Assembly (NCBI GenBank): GCA_964559125.1
Contig: CAZLGW010000050.1
Span: forward strand, 1 to 31,636
DNA: 31,636 nucleotides
Source of the DNA: Ravibacter sp964559125
GTDB lineage: Bacteria > Bacteroidota > Bacteroidia > Cytophagales > Spirosomataceae
Direction: 5' to 3'
Position numbers and translations under genes: made by a program
In this document: positions 13,408-22,900 of the stretch, one piece after another
Layout of the letters: each line of letters opens with the position of its first letter
Position numbering within the stretch: position 1 is the first letter of the stretch
The notes under the pieces: generated by a model
Database searches by the model: none
Seen by the model: only the letters and a program-made list of their open reading frames with translations
Told to the model about the DNA's origin: nothing

Positions 13408-16400
13408 TTAAAATTTCATTTGAATACCTCCGCCAAAACTTCTGATCTGCGGATATGTGAGATGTTGTCCTGTACCGGCTGAACTGTCTGAAGTACTTGA
13501 TTCTTCAGGATCATGATTTGGTACATTTGATCTGAGCATCAGGTTTCTTCCTGTCAGGTAGACCGAACCCTCTCTGAAGATTTTTTTATTAACCCATTTG
13601 GAAGGAAGGCTATAGGCAATTCTGACCTCTCTGAGCCTTATGAACGAAGCATCGTAGACGTGCGCTTCATGTATGGTATTGGGCCTTCCTGTGTAGTACG
13701 CTGCGCCTTTTACGATTTGTATGTCGTTGTCTCCTTCGACTACCAGGTTGCCATTGCTATCGAAAAAGCCCTTTTTTGCGGCGAGCACTACTTTATCGTC
13801 GGGTTCGCGGTTTATTGTTTCGGGAGTCATACCGTAAAGGGATCCCAGCCGGTTGAAAGAAGAATACATTTGCCCACCTTTTCGCCAGTCAACCTGGATA
13901 TCCAGCGATAGCGACCGGTAGCGAAGGCTATTGATGAAGCCGATCTCAAAATCAGGTATTGATGTGCCCAGCTCTTTGGGAGAATTTGCCTGCAGGGGCA
14001 TTCCGTAGAGTGGGTTAACATTGCCGTTGGACAGCCTCTCCTGTGAGTCTACTACTATCATATCTGAACCCGGATCTCTGGCATAGGCCGTTCCGCGGAT
14101 GATGGGGTAAGGCCTGCCCCTTTCAATGACTATATCGGGAGCCAGTACGGATGAAAGGGTCATGCGTTCTATTCCTTCTGCCAGACTGTTTACAATATTC
14201 TTGTAAGAAGAGAAATTGAATGTAAGATCCCAGTTCAGACCGGAGCCTGTTAAGGGCTTGCCTGTTATAACTATTTCATGTCCCCTGGAGCTTACTGCGC
14301 CTCCGTTTCGCCTTTCAACAGAAAATCCGGTTGAAATAGGTACGGGTACATCGAAAATCTGGTTTTCTGTTTTTGAATTGAAATAAGTGTAATCGAGGCC
14401 CAGCCTGTTGTTGAGAAATCTTATGTCAAAGCCGAGTTCAGTAATCCTGGTATTCTCGGGTTTAAGATCTTTTGCAATAAGCGTTGTACTTTGTGCGAAA
14501 GCATTGATTCCTTCAAAAGGGAAAACGAAGTTTCCGGCAGACCGGCCGTGCGCGATACCATTGTTCAGAAATACCATGTCCTGTACGTAGATATTTCCGG
14601 CCTGGCCTGATTCGGCATAGCTGGCCCTGATTTTTGCAAAAGGAATAAGGTTATCAGGAAGACTCAGAAACTCGGTCAGCACGATCCCGGTCCCTACCGA
14701 AGGATAGAAGAATGAGCGGTTACCGCTTGGAAGGTTGCTTACTTTGTCCTTTCTTCCGGTTAGGTTGAGGTAGACGGTGTTTCGCCAACTGACATCGATA
14801 TTGCTGTAGACGCCGGCAATCCTTCTCCTGGAAATACTCTCATTTATATTGCGGGCTGTCGTATTGGAGATATTATCAAACCCGCCAATAATGATATTGT
14901 CTCCGACAGAAGTATTTGAAAGGGAGTTATTGTGATATAGATCTCCGCCCAAAAGCGCTTGCAGATCAAACTGGCCGAATGTTTTCGATAGAGTAGCGTT
15001 CAGGTTGGAGTTGAGTACATTGGTAGTCGTTAATTCGTTTGTAATACGACCTCCTCCCGGTGGATTGGTCCGGCCTCCTGTTGCCCCCGATCCCAGCGAC
15101 AGTACCTGTTTGCCGGTATTTGCAGAAAAATCGTTGCCTAGCCGGTAGTTTACGGAGAGCCAGTCTGAAAGCTTGTAGCTGGCAAATACGTTACCGAATA
15201 CCCTCGTCCGATGGTTGTTGTTGCTGTTATGCACTATCGACCAATAGATATTATCGTGTGCGGAGCGATAGTTGATCTGTTCATAAGGGTTACCGGGAAC
15301 AGCGACAGGCTTATCCCTCAGATTGTAGGTAGGTGGTGTGAAAAAAGCGGCATAGAATAAACTCGAATTCCCGTAGGGCGGCACTCCGTTTGCTACGGAA
15401 GATGATATATTGGCCGAAGTACCTACCGTAAGTCTGGAATTCAGATTAAACGTGCCTCCGAATTTCAGCGTAAAGCGTTTGAAGTCGGTGCCCGGTACAA
15501 TACCTTGCTGATTGACGTAACCTGTTCCTACATTAAAACTGCCTCCGTCAAAACTTTTTCCGATATCGAGGTTGGCCGTATACGTCCCTCCATTCCTGAA
15601 AAAATGCCGTGCATTGTCATATACTCCGGGTTGTTCGGTTTCGCCCAATTGATTGACATATGGTCCCATCTCATCAATGCGCGGTCCCCAGGAATTGGCC
15701 GAAAAAGCGTTAAATACCCCGTTGTCACCTTGCGCATAGGTAGTTTGCGTTGAAGGGAGCCGTGTGATCTGATCGACGTTGTAACCTGTTTCAATACTGA
15801 TAACCGGAGCACCTTTTTTTAATCCGGATCCGTTTTTAGTAGTGATAACGATTGCGCCGTTTGCTGCGAGCATACCATACAGGGCTGAGGCATTAGCGCC
15901 CTTGAGGATGTTGATATGTTCAATATCGTTGGGGTTGAGATCGCCCGGATTTCCGGTAATAATCTGGCCGTCTACGACATATATCGGGGAATTTGAGCCG
16001 GATATGGACCGGTTTCCCCGTATAGTTACTGTGGGGAGGCTCCCCGGCTGTCCCGATGGCAGGCGAACGGTCATGCCTGCTACTTTTCCCTGCAGACTGT
16101 TCAGGATATTTGTATTATTGACCCTGGATATAGCCTCTCCATTGATCTTCTGCGAAGAATAGCTGATAGATCGTTTTTCTTTTTCTATCCCGAATGCCGT
16201 AACGACAACTTCATCCAGTGATTTCAGGTCCGTTTCCAGCGCAACATCGATCCTACTCCTGTTATCTATCCTGATTTCGATGTTTTTATAACCGATATAA
16301 GAGAAAGCCAATATGCCGGTTACCTTTATGTCGTCGGGTATGACCAGCGTATAATGACCGCCTGCATCCGAAATAGTGCCCTGCTGGGTGCCTTTGAGAA

Positions 16401-16953
16401 CGATATTGACTCCGGGAAGGGGTTCGCTTGTTTCCGAGTCGACGATCTTTCCGTTTACGGTATGATTGCTATTGATGATGGTAGTTTCAGTTCCGGGAAC
16501 TTCGAGACTCCGATTCTCTCTGGCTTGCGTACCGGTCAAAAGGTCTTGCTCATGGTCGGAAGCCTGGTGCCCGGGCTTTTGTACTTCTTTGGTTGTACCT
16601 GAAGCTTTTCGGGCAAGCACAATATACGACCCGCCTCTTCCTCTCCGGAAAGTGAGCCCGTGCAGATTCAAAACCTCCCGGAGGTCGGTTTCCAACTGTT
16701 TTTTCCGGGTAACCATATTGGTCGGAACCAGTTTGTCCCTCACAAGGTGGTCGGCAAACACGATGTCTACCTTATAATACGTTTTGAGCGCTAAAATAGC
16801 ATCTTTAAGCTGCATATTGGGAGCTTGTGTCCCGGGTGATATTTGCTGTAACGGTTCTTTGTAAGCAAAAATCTGGGCTGTTCCTGTGAAAGGCGCTGTG
16901 TAGCATATCACGGACACCAGTAGCACCATTAGTCTGACGGTAGTTTTCTTCAT
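13408..16953 (-). CDS. SusC/RagA-family TonB-linked outer-membrane transporter with STN domain
   Basis: 1181 residues. Signal peptide 1-26. STN (secretin/TonB short N-terminal) domain about 48-115 (LKDAILALKTYYKVDIVFAD). A linker follows, then a carboxypeptidase-regulatory-like domain at about 167-240 (VNGKIVDSETSEPLPGVNIV). The SusC signature SLDEVVVTAFGIEKEKRSIS is at 245-264, followed by the plug and a beta-barrel ending SFGGGIQMKF. It imports oligomers across the outer membrane using TonB energy. The STN domain is what touches the periplasmic part of the FecR anti-sigma factor encoded 11 bases upstream, so substrate binding should switch on the operon through the sigma factor. The length is normal for STN-bearing SusC proteins and no break is seen. 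Confidence 0.95.
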   Translation of the reverse strand: MKKTTVRLMVLLVSVICYTAPFTGTAQIFAYKEPLQQISPGTQAPNMQLKDAILALKTYYKVDIVFADHLVRDKLVPTNMVTRKKQLETDLREVLNLHGLTFRRGRGGSYIVLARKASGTTKEVQKPGHQASDHEQDLLTGTQARENRSLEVPGTETTIINSNHTVNGKIVDSETSEPLPGVNIVLKGTQQGTISDAGGHYTLVIPDDIKVTGILAFSYIGYKNIEIRIDNRSRIDVALETDLKSLDEVVVTAFGIEKEKRSISYSSQKINGEAISRVNNTNILNSLQGKVAGMTVRLPSGQPGSLPTVTIRGNRSISGSNSPIYVVDGQIITGNPGDLNPNDIEHINILKGANASALYGMLAANGAIVITTKNGSGLKKGAPVISIETGYNVDQITRLPSTQTTYAQGDNGVFNAFSANSWGPRIDEMGPYVNQLGETEQPGVYDNARHFFRNGGTYTANLDIGKSFDGGSFNVGTGYVNQQGIVPGTDFKRFTLKFGGTFNLNSRLTVGTSANISSSVANGVPPYGNSSLFYAAFFTPPTYNLRDKPVAVPGNPYEQINYRSAHDNIYWSIVHNSNNNHRTRVFGNVFASYKLSDWLSVNYRLGNDFSANTGKQVLSLGSGATGGRTNPPGGGRITNELTTTNVLNSNLNATLSKTFGQFDLQALLGGDLYHNNSLSNTSVGDNIIIGGFDNISNTTARNINESISRRRIAGVYSNIDVSWRNTVYLNLTGRKDKVSNLPSGNRSFFYPSVGTGIVLTEFLSLPDNLIPFAKIRASYAESGQAGNIYVQDMVFLNNGIAHGRSAGNFVFPFEGINAFAQSTTLIAKDLKPENTRITELGFDIRFLNNRLGLDYTYFNSKTENQIFDVPVPISTGFSVERRNGGAVSSRGHEIVITGKPLTGSGLNWDLTFNFSSYKNIVNSLAEGIERMTLSSVLAPDIVIERGRPYPIIRGTAYARDPGSDMIVVDSQERLSNGNVNPLYGMPLQANSPKELGTSIPDFEIGFINSLRYRSLSLDIQVDWRKGGQMYSSFNRLGSLYGMTPETINREPDDKVVLAAKKGFFDSNGNLVVEGDNDIQIVKGAAYYTGRPNTIHEAHVYDASFIRLREVRIAYSLPSKWVNKKIFREGSVYLTGRNLMLRSNVPNHDPEESSTSDSSAGTGQHLTYPQIRSFGGGIQMKF

Positions 16954-16964
16954 ATTTAAGCAGG

Positions 16965-17966
16965 TTATTGGTCTTCCTTGTAAAAGTTTACGATCTGGCC
17001 TGTTTTTTCATACCTGAGCCCGTTCATCAGGCATATCGACTCCAGAAATTCTTCGGCATTAACCGCAACGAAAGAACCGGTATGTGTCCGCGTCCGGATT
17101 TCAGGGTCGGCGAAAGTGGCCTTCAGGTTATAATAGTCGTTCAGTATCCCGGAAATGCTTTCGAGCGAAGTCTGGTCAAACTCGAACCGCTTCTCTTTCC
17201 AGAGGGTGGTTTTGGCAGGATCTGTTCCGCTTTCGACGATGGCCGGGCGATTGGCTTCGACCATGATCTTGTCGCCCGGAGCCATTTCTATTCTTTTGGT
17301 GGTATTGCCGACCTGGTGGGTGAACTGCACCTTCCCTTCGTTAAGGGTGACCGCCGTGCGGCTGTGCCGGTTGAAGACAGTAAATACGGTGCCCAGCACG
17401 ACGATTTCCACGTCATTGTCTGTCCTGACCGTGAACTTGCGGCCCTCTTCGGTTCGCCTTACCTTGAATTCGGCCTCGCCGTGGAGGAAAACCTCCCTGC
17501 CGCCTGCGATAGTCCAGAACCGGGGGACGGTCAGCCGGGAGTTGGCATTAAGCGTAACAATACTCCCGTCGGGAAGCTCATAAGGCTTTACTTCTCCCGG
17601 TTGTGTCTGGTATGCGGTATACAGTATCGGCTCCCGGCTGAACCAGGCCAGGGACACCAGCAGCAGTGTGACCGAAGCCGCCAGAATCCAAGTTTTTAGA
17701 GACTTCTTTCCCGGAGAAGTGACCGGCACGATCTCTTCTTTTGCCCCGGCACCTGCTTCAGCCAGGAGTTTCCTGAAGTTCCCTATCCCTTCGGGCACAT
17801 TGACAACGTACTGCGGATGCAGGCGTTCCCATTCTTCAAGGTAACGGTAGAAAGTTTCCTCATTGGCGGGATCTTTTACCCATTGATCAATGAGCTGTTT
17901 TTGAATAGAAGTGGCTCTGCCGCTGAAATATTCAAAAATAAAATCCCTGGAAATAGTTGGTTTCAT
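16965..17966 (-). CDS. FecR-family anti-sigma factor
   Basis: 333 residues. A cytoplasmic N-terminal region with sigma-binding helices (FIFEYFSGRATSIQKQLIDQ), one transmembrane helix at about 93-110 (WILAASVTLLLVSLAWFS), a periplasmic FecR domain at about 125-215 (PDGSIVTLNANSRL ... GEAEFKVRRTEEGRKFTVRT ... VLGTVFTVF) and a DUF4974 C-terminal domain (FEFDQTSLESISGILNDYYN). It holds the adjacent ECF sigma factor inactive until the STN domain of SusC signals. It lies between the sigma factor gene (31-base gap) and SusC (11-base gap). Confidence 0.93.
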   Translation of the reverse strand: MKPTISRDFIFEYFSGRATSIQKQLIDQWVKDPANEETFYRYLEEWERLHPQYVVNVPEGIGNFRKLLAEAGAGAKEEIVPVTSPGKKSLKTWILAASVTLLLVSLAWFSREPILYTAYQTQPGEVKPYELPDGSIVTLNANSRLTVPRFWTIAGGREVFLHGEAEFKVRRTEEGRKFTVRTDNDVEIVVLGTVFTVFNRHSRTAVTLNEGKVQFTHQVGNTTKRIEMAPGDKIMVEANRPAIVESGTDPAKTTLWKEKRFEFDQTSLESISGILNDYYNLKATFADPEIRTRTHTGSFVAVNAEEFLESICLMNGLRYEKTGQIVNFYKEDQ

Positions 17967-17997
17967 ATTAGCTGTGCAGTCAGAAAGACCTTTCTTG

Positions 17998-18657
17998 TCA
18001 AAGTATAAGAAATGAAAACAGCAGGAGGACGGGCAGCCACCGGGACTTTACATAGTCGCGTATGGTCTGCTTGGCGCGGTAGATCTGGGTCTCGATCGTC
18101 CTGGTGGAAAGCAGCAACTCTCTTGCGATCTCCTTGACCGGCTTTCCTTCAAACTGAAATTGCAGGTAAATAGATTTTCGCTGGTGCGGTAGAAGCTCAA
18201 TGGCTTTTTCCACATCCTGGTACAGCTCTTCGTACTGCGTGATCATGTCGGGCTGCTGGTATTCGGGTGCGTTAAAGCCGTTGTCGTCTTCCAGGCCTAT
18301 GCTTTTGTCGAGCTCCCAGCGGAGATAGTTATAGCCTTTGTTCCTTACCGCCCGGAATAGGTAGGCCCTGTATGAGTCGGTGATTTTCTCGAATATGCGC
18401 CGGTTATAAAAGGTATAGAAGATATCCGACACGATATCTTCCGCAACCTGCCGGCATCGTACGAATTTCACGGCATGGGTGCACAAAGGCTGGTAATACC
18501 GGAGGTAGAGCAGCTCCATCCCCTGTTCGGGGTTGCTAATCAGTGTTTTTCTGATGAAGACTTCATCCAGGTCTGACGGGAAGGAGGTCCTGTCATCAGT
18601 ACCGGGCCTGCTCTTCTTCAGATCATGATTTTCCTCATCGGGGATAAGTGGATTCAT
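17998..18657 (-). CDS. ECF RNA polymerase sigma factor of the SusCD operon
   Basis: 219 residues from the ATG at 18657 (MNPLIPDEENHDLKKS); the frame is open to 18720 but the added residues look unlike a protein start. Region 2 is YLRYYQPLCTHAVKFV ... VAEDIVSDIFYTFYN and region 4 is ELLPHQRKSIYLQFQFEGKP followed by VKEIARELLLSTRTIETQIY. The protein ends in a hydrophobic tail (WLPVLLLFSFLIL), seen in other Bacteroidota FecI-like factors. It should drive the FecR-SusC-SusD genes downstream after release by FecR. I could not find a clear TAnnTTTG promoter upstream. Confidence 0.92.
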   Translation of the reverse strand: MNPLIPDEENHDLKKSRPGTDDRTSFPSDLDEVFIRKTLISNPEQGMELLYLRYYQPLCTHAVKFVRCRQVAEDIVSDIFYTFYNRRIFEKITDSYRAYLFRAVRNKGYNYLRWELDKSIGLEDDNGFNAPEYQQPDMITQYEELYQDVEKAIELLPHQRKSIYLQFQFEGKPVKEIARELLLSTRTIETQIYRAKQTIRDYVKSRWLPVLLLFSFLIL

Positions 18658-18783
18658 CTGCTCTGCCAAAGGACAATATTTTTGTTTCGGGAGTTTTGTT
18701 CCCTTCCAGTAGCAAGACAAGTGAGCAGAAGTAAATACTTACAGGTATTGGATGAAATAGACAAAAAAGAATTGTCCCGGGGT

Positions 18784-20070
18784 TCAACCGGCAGAAGCTT
18801 TCAGCATAGCCCCCAGGTCTTTCCCCGTAGGCTGCTCGAAGATCTCGAGGTCAAAATAAGGCGCGGCTGCAATCACATGATCAAAAATATCGGCCATAAT
18901 ACCTTCGTACTCTACCCAGATCGTAGTTGCTGTAAAGACATAGAGCTCCAGCGGGATGCCGGTATCGGTAGGCGCCAGTTGCCTGACCATCGAGATCATC
19001 TGCTTGTGGAGCTTCGGGTGCTGGCGGAGGTATTCTATCAGGTATTGACGGAAGATACCGAGGTTGGTCAGGTTGCGGCCGTTGAGGGGAATGCCTTTGT
19101 CTACTTTCCGGGCCGTGTTATGGTCGTTAATTTCTTTTTGCTTTTCAGCAAGAACGGGGGCCAGAAGCTCTATCCGCCGGTATTTTTCCAGCTCGTCTCC
19201 GGCCAGGAATTTTACGGAGCTCATCTTGATATTGATAGCGCGCTTGATCCGCCTCCCGCCGGTTTCGCGCATTCCCCGCCAGTTTTTAAAGGAATCAGAG
19301 ATAAGTGAGTAGGTGGGAATAGTAGTGATGGTCTTGTCGAAGTTCTGGATTTTTACGGTAGTGAGTGTTATTTCGATCACGTCGCCGTCGGCCCCGTATT
19401 TGGACATTTCAACCCAGTCGCCTATCCGGACCATGTCATTGGTCGTAACCTGTATACTGGCCACAAACCCCATGATCGTGTCTCTGAATACAAGCAGCAG
19501 GACTGCCGACATGGCGCCCATTGCAGTAAAAAAAGTCCAAACCTCTTTACCGGTTACCTGGGAGAAAATCAGGATCGCCGCAATGAAGTTAAGCAGGATG
19601 CTGACTACCTGCTGATAGCTTTCCAGGGGTTTGTCCCGGAAGCCGGGCTTTGTTTCGGCAATGTCGGTAACAGAGCGGAATATTTTCTTGAAAATGCTCA
19701 CCACCAGGGTGATAATCAGCACATTTATAACAATAAGCGCGGGGGATGTTAATTGAGGAAAGCTTTGGAATATACCCGGGACGGCTTTATAGAATACAAT
19801 CAATGGGATGAGATTGGCTGTTTTCCTGACGACCCTGTTATCGATCAGCGCCTGGAAAAACGGGTATAACCTGCTGCTTCTGAAAGACCTCAGAGATTTT
19901 GTGAGCACGATATTGACCAACTTATCGATAAGCCAGGAGAGGCATAGGATAAGAATGCTGAGAATGAAGATATTGAGGATCTTAGCGCTGGTTTCGGTAA
20001 ATCGGAGACTAAGCAGGAACTGGTAGCCTTGCTCATGCAGAAGGTCAAAAATTGAAAGAATATTCGTCAT
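18784..20070 (-). CDS. MscS-family mechanosensitive channel (YbdG type)
   Basis: 428 residues with about five transmembrane helices in the first 210 residues. The pore-lining helix and beta domain read AMGAMSAVLLLVFRDTIMGF, then NDMVRIGDWVEMSKYGADGD and TTIPTYSLISDSFKNW. These and the downstream GGRRIKRAI, LTNLGIFRQYLIEYLRQHP and VRQLAPTDTGIPLELYVFT match E. coli YbdG closely along its length. YbdG is a miniconductance channel that opens on hypo-osmotic shock. The gene is 126 bases upstream of the sigma factor on the same strand and is not obviously part of that operon. Confidence 0.9.
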   Translation of the reverse strand: MTNILSIFDLLHEQGYQFLLSLRFTETSAKILNIFILSILILCLSWLIDKLVNIVLTKSLRSFRSSRLYPFFQALIDNRVVRKTANLIPLIVFYKAVPGIFQSFPQLTSPALIVINVLIITLVVSIFKKIFRSVTDIAETKPGFRDKPLESYQQVVSILLNFIAAILIFSQVTGKEVWTFFTAMGAMSAVLLLVFRDTIMGFVASIQVTTNDMVRIGDWVEMSKYGADGDVIEITLTTVKIQNFDKTITTIPTYSLISDSFKNWRGMRETGGRRIKRAINIKMSSVKFLAGDELEKYRRIELLAPVLAEKQKEINDHNTARKVDKGIPLNGRNLTNLGIFRQYLIEYLRQHPKLHKQMISMVRQLAPTDTGIPLELYVFTATTIWVEYEGIMADIFDHVIAAAPYFDLEIFEQPTGKDLGAMLKASAG

Positions 20071-20294
20071 ACTGATTGCAATTTATCCGCGGGCCGATGG
20101 TAAAAGAAACTTCAGTTTCAGACGGCAGTCGGAGCGGATGATCAGGGGGTAGAATTGCAAAAATATCCATTTCCGGGGATTTTGCGCCTTTCCGGCCAAA
20201 CAAAGTCTCTTTTGGCAATGTCCGTTTCTACTCTGATGATAGTATCCTACAATAACTTGCAAAAAAAATGAAATAATACCGTCTGCCCGGGAGG

Positions 20295-20302
20295 TACTTT
20301 TG
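20295..20302 (+). promoter_or_regulatory. -7 element for the symporter operon, flanked by CCCGGG
   Basis: TACTTTTG matches TAnnTTTG, 50 bases before the ATG at 20353. It lies between two CCCGGG palindromes at 20286-20291 and 20311-20316, which could mark a regulator site. No TTG at the expected -33 distance. Confidence 0.5.
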
Positions 20303-20352
20303 CAGTATTACCCGGGTATTACATTCCAAAGACCTGTTTTTCCAAATTACCT

Positions 20353-21909
20353 ATGAATAATTTACCCTTTATTGACCTGGCCGTCATCGGTATCTACCTG
20401 CTTTCAATGATACTGGTGGGTTTCTATTTTTCGAGAAAATCCCAGGGATCGGAACAGTTTACCAAGGCGAGCGGATCTATTCCCGGATGGGCGATCGGTC
20501 TCTCGATTTATGCAACATTCCTGAGTAGCAATACTTTCCTGGGGGTTCCGGGCAAGGCTTTCGGCAGTAACTGGAACGCATTTGTCTTCAGCCTGGCTAT
20601 GCCCCTCTCTGCCTGGGTGGCGGCCAAGTACTTTGTACCTTTTTATCGTACTTCCGGTGAGGTTTCGGCCTACACGCATCTTGAGCATCGCTTCGGACCC
20701 TGGGCGCGTACCTATGCCGTAGCTTGTTTCCTGCTTACCCAGCTGGCGCGTATGGGGTCTATTTTCTTCGGGATCGCGCTCAGCCTGCAGGCGCTGACCG
20801 GAATTTCGATGAGCACCGTGATGCTGGTAGTCGGCGTGTGTATTATCATTTATACGGTGCTTGGAGGCATTGAAGCCGTGATATGGACGGAAGTCGTACA
20901 GGGAGTGGTCAAGACACTCGGTGCATTTCTCATTATGTACCTCGTTATAAAAGGTGTGCCGGGCGGGGTTTCCGAGATTATTGAAATCGGTAAGGCCAGC
21001 GACAAATTCAGTCTGGGAAGCTTTTCCTTCGATTTAACCTCGTCGTCGTTCTGGGTAATACTGCTGTATGGCTTCTTTATCAATCTCAATAACTTCGGGA
21101 TGGATCAGAATTACGTGCAGCGGTATCATACGGCCCGTTCTCAGAAGGAAGCGGTCTCGTCAATATGGCTATGTGTCTGGTTGTATGTGCCGGTCTCCCT
21201 GGTATTTTTTATCATAGGGAGCTGTTTGTTTGCCTATTTCCAGGTACATCCCGAATTGCTGACTGTGGTGAAGGAGCAGGCCGCCGCGGAGCTGCTGCCC
21301 GCCGGAGCTTCGGCACAAGAGATCGCCAGGATGGCTTCCACCCTGCAGCCTGCCGACTACGGAGACAAGGTAATGCCCTACTTTATGGTAAACAAAATAC
21401 CGACCGGCCTGGTAGGCCTGATCGTATCGGCGATCCTGGCCGCGGCGATGAGCACGATCAGCTCGGGAATGAATGCTTCGGCAACGGTTTTCTCCGAAGA
21501 TATTTACCAGCGTTATTTCAACAGGAATGCCACCGACTCCCGGAAAATGAGGGTGCTGTATATCGGTACGGTGGTTTTCGGTTTGGCCGGTATGTTTACC
21601 GGTATCGCCATGATCGGGGCAAAAAGTATCCTGGATATGTGGTGGGAGCTTTCGGGTATTTTCGCCGCGGGTATGCTCGGTATTTTCCTCCTCGGTATCA
21701 TCAGTAAGCGGACCAATAGTCATGAAGGTCTTACAGCCGCTATTATTGGTGTGCTGGTGATCATCTGGATGACGCTTTCCAAGAACTTCCCTGAAGAATA
21801 TGCGCATCTGAAGAACCCGCTGCATGTCAATATGACCATTGTAATCGGCACGCTGACGATTTTCCTGGCTGGCGTGATCCTGACCAAAATGAGAAAGAAA
21901 GCTCAGTAA
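20353..21909 (+). CDS. Sodium:solute symporter (SSS family)
   Basis: 518 residues with about 13 transmembrane helices. Family features include the opening IDLAVIGIYLLSMILVGFYF, LSIYATFLSSNTFLGVPGKA in TM2, IYTVLGGIEAVIWTEVVQG in TM5, and the sodium-site region around ILAAAMSTISSGMNASATVF. It imports a small polar solute, such as a sugar, sialic acid or carboxylate, coupled to Na+. It is followed after 48 bases by a DHDPS/NAL-family aldolase and a DUF3748 lipoprotein, so the imported compound is probably the aldolase's substrate or a precursor. SSS members are not separable by substrate from sequence alone. Confidence 0.92.
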   Translation: MNNLPFIDLAVIGIYLLSMILVGFYFSRKSQGSEQFTKASGSIPGWAIGLSIYATFLSSNTFLGVPGKAFGSNWNAFVFSLAMPLSAWVAAKYFVPFYRTSGEVSAYTHLEHRFGPWARTYAVACFLLTQLARMGSIFFGIALSLQALTGISMSTVMLVVGVCIIIYTVLGGIEAVIWTEVVQGVVKTLGAFLIMYLVIKGVPGGVSEIIEIGKASDKFSLGSFSFDLTSSSFWVILLYGFFINLNNFGMDQNYVQRYHTARSQKEAVSSIWLCVWLYVPVSLVFFIIGSCLFAYFQVHPELLTVVKEQAAAELLPAGASAQEIARMASTLQPADYGDKVMPYFMVNKIPTGLVGLIVSAILAAAMSTISSGMNASATVFSEDIYQRYFNRNATDSRKMRVLYIGTVVFGLAGMFTGIAMIGAKSILDMWWELSGIFAAGMLGIFLLGIISKRTNSHEGLTAAIIGVLVIIWMTLSKNFPEEYAHLKNPLHVNMTIVIGTLTIFLAGVILTKMRKKAQ

Positions 21910-21957
21910 GAGTATATAAATGCTTTACACAACCGGAATTTATTAAAACAAATCATT

Positions 21958-22890
21958 ATGTCAGTAAAAGGAAAGTTTGTCCCTGTTATGATTACGCCTT
22001 TCAAGGAAAACGGGGAGATTGATTATAAGCAGTTAACCGCATTGACTGAATTTTATCTGAAAGCGGGAGCAAAAGGGCTTTTTGCCAACTGTCTTTCAAG
22101 TGAGATGTTCGAGCTATCGGAAGAGGAGCGCGTTCAGATCACGAAGCACGTAGTGGATGTAGCTGCCGGGCAGGTGCCGGTGGTGAGTACCGGTACTTTC
22201 GGGGGCGCTATAGCAGACCAGGCCGGTTTCGTGAAAAAGATCTATGAAACAGGGGCCGACGCGGTGATTGTCATTACAAGTCTTCTGGCTGAAGAAAGCG
22301 AGCCTGATGAAGTGCTGGATGCCCGTGTAGCGGAGCTGATTGAGCTGACCGGCGAGATCCCTTTGGGCTTTTACGAATGTCCTGTACCTTATAAAAGAGT
22401 TCTGAGCCCTGAGCAATTGAAGAAGTATGTCGATAGCGGAAGGGTGGTTTACCATAAAGATACCTCGCTGGATATCGACTCGGTGACCCGTAAAATACAG
22501 CTTTCCGCCGGGAAAAAGTTCGAGCTGTACGACGCTTACATGGTGAATGCCGTGGCTTCGCAGGTGGCGGGAGCAGCCGGTTTGTCGTGTATCCAGGGGA
22601 ATTTCGTACCCGAGCTGGTCGTGTGGCTGTGCGACAACTACGCGGATCCTTCGGCAAAAGCACAGGTCGACCTTGTGCAGCGTTTCTTTGTCGATAATAT
22701 GGATGTAATGCATGATGTATACCCGATTATTGCCAAATACTTCCTTCGTAAGAGAGGGTTCGATATAGGTCTTACGACCCGCAGGGAAGTAGGTAATTTC
22801 ACTGCGGAAGTGGCCGGTAACGTCGATCGCTTCTATGACCGTTACCAGGCGCTTAAATCAGAAATCGGCTTGTCGGACGTTCAATTCTAA
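21958..22890 (+). CDS. DHDPS / N-acetylneuraminate lyase family aldolase, atypical active site
   Basis: 310 residues with a TIM-barrel of the class I aldolase DapA/NanA family. The Schiff-base lysine is Lys167 in VVYHKDTS and the catalytic tyrosine is Tyr139 in GFYECPVPYKR. The substrate-carboxylate loop, normally GTTGE in DHDPS or GxTGE in NAL, here reads CLSSE (residues 45-49): the two catalytic-triad-region threonines become Leu and Ser and the glycines are gone, while Glu is kept. It therefore probably cleaves or condenses a different 2-oxo acid. It sits between an SSS symporter and a DUF3748 gene (10-base gap to the latter), suggesting catabolism of an imported keto-acid sugar. Confidence 0.88.
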   Translation: MSVKGKFVPVMITPFKENGEIDYKQLTALTEFYLKAGAKGLFANCLSSEMFELSEEERVQITKHVVDVAAGQVPVVSTGTFGGAIADQAGFVKKIYETGADAVIVITSLLAEESEPDEVLDARVAELIELTGEIPLGFYECPVPYKRVLSPEQLKKYVDSGRVVYHKDTSLDIDSVTRKIQLSAGKKFELYDAYMVNAVASQVAGAAGLSCIQGNFVPELVVWLCDNYADPSAKAQVDLVQRFFVDNMDVMHDVYPIIAKYFLRKRGFDIGLTTRREVGNFTAEVAGNVDRFYDRYQALKSEIGLSDVQF

Positions 22891-22900
22891 TTTTATTTCT

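Noticed and set aside
16968..17699. 243-residue plus-strand open frame
   Set aside because: Antisense to the FecR gene, whose domains are all identifiable.
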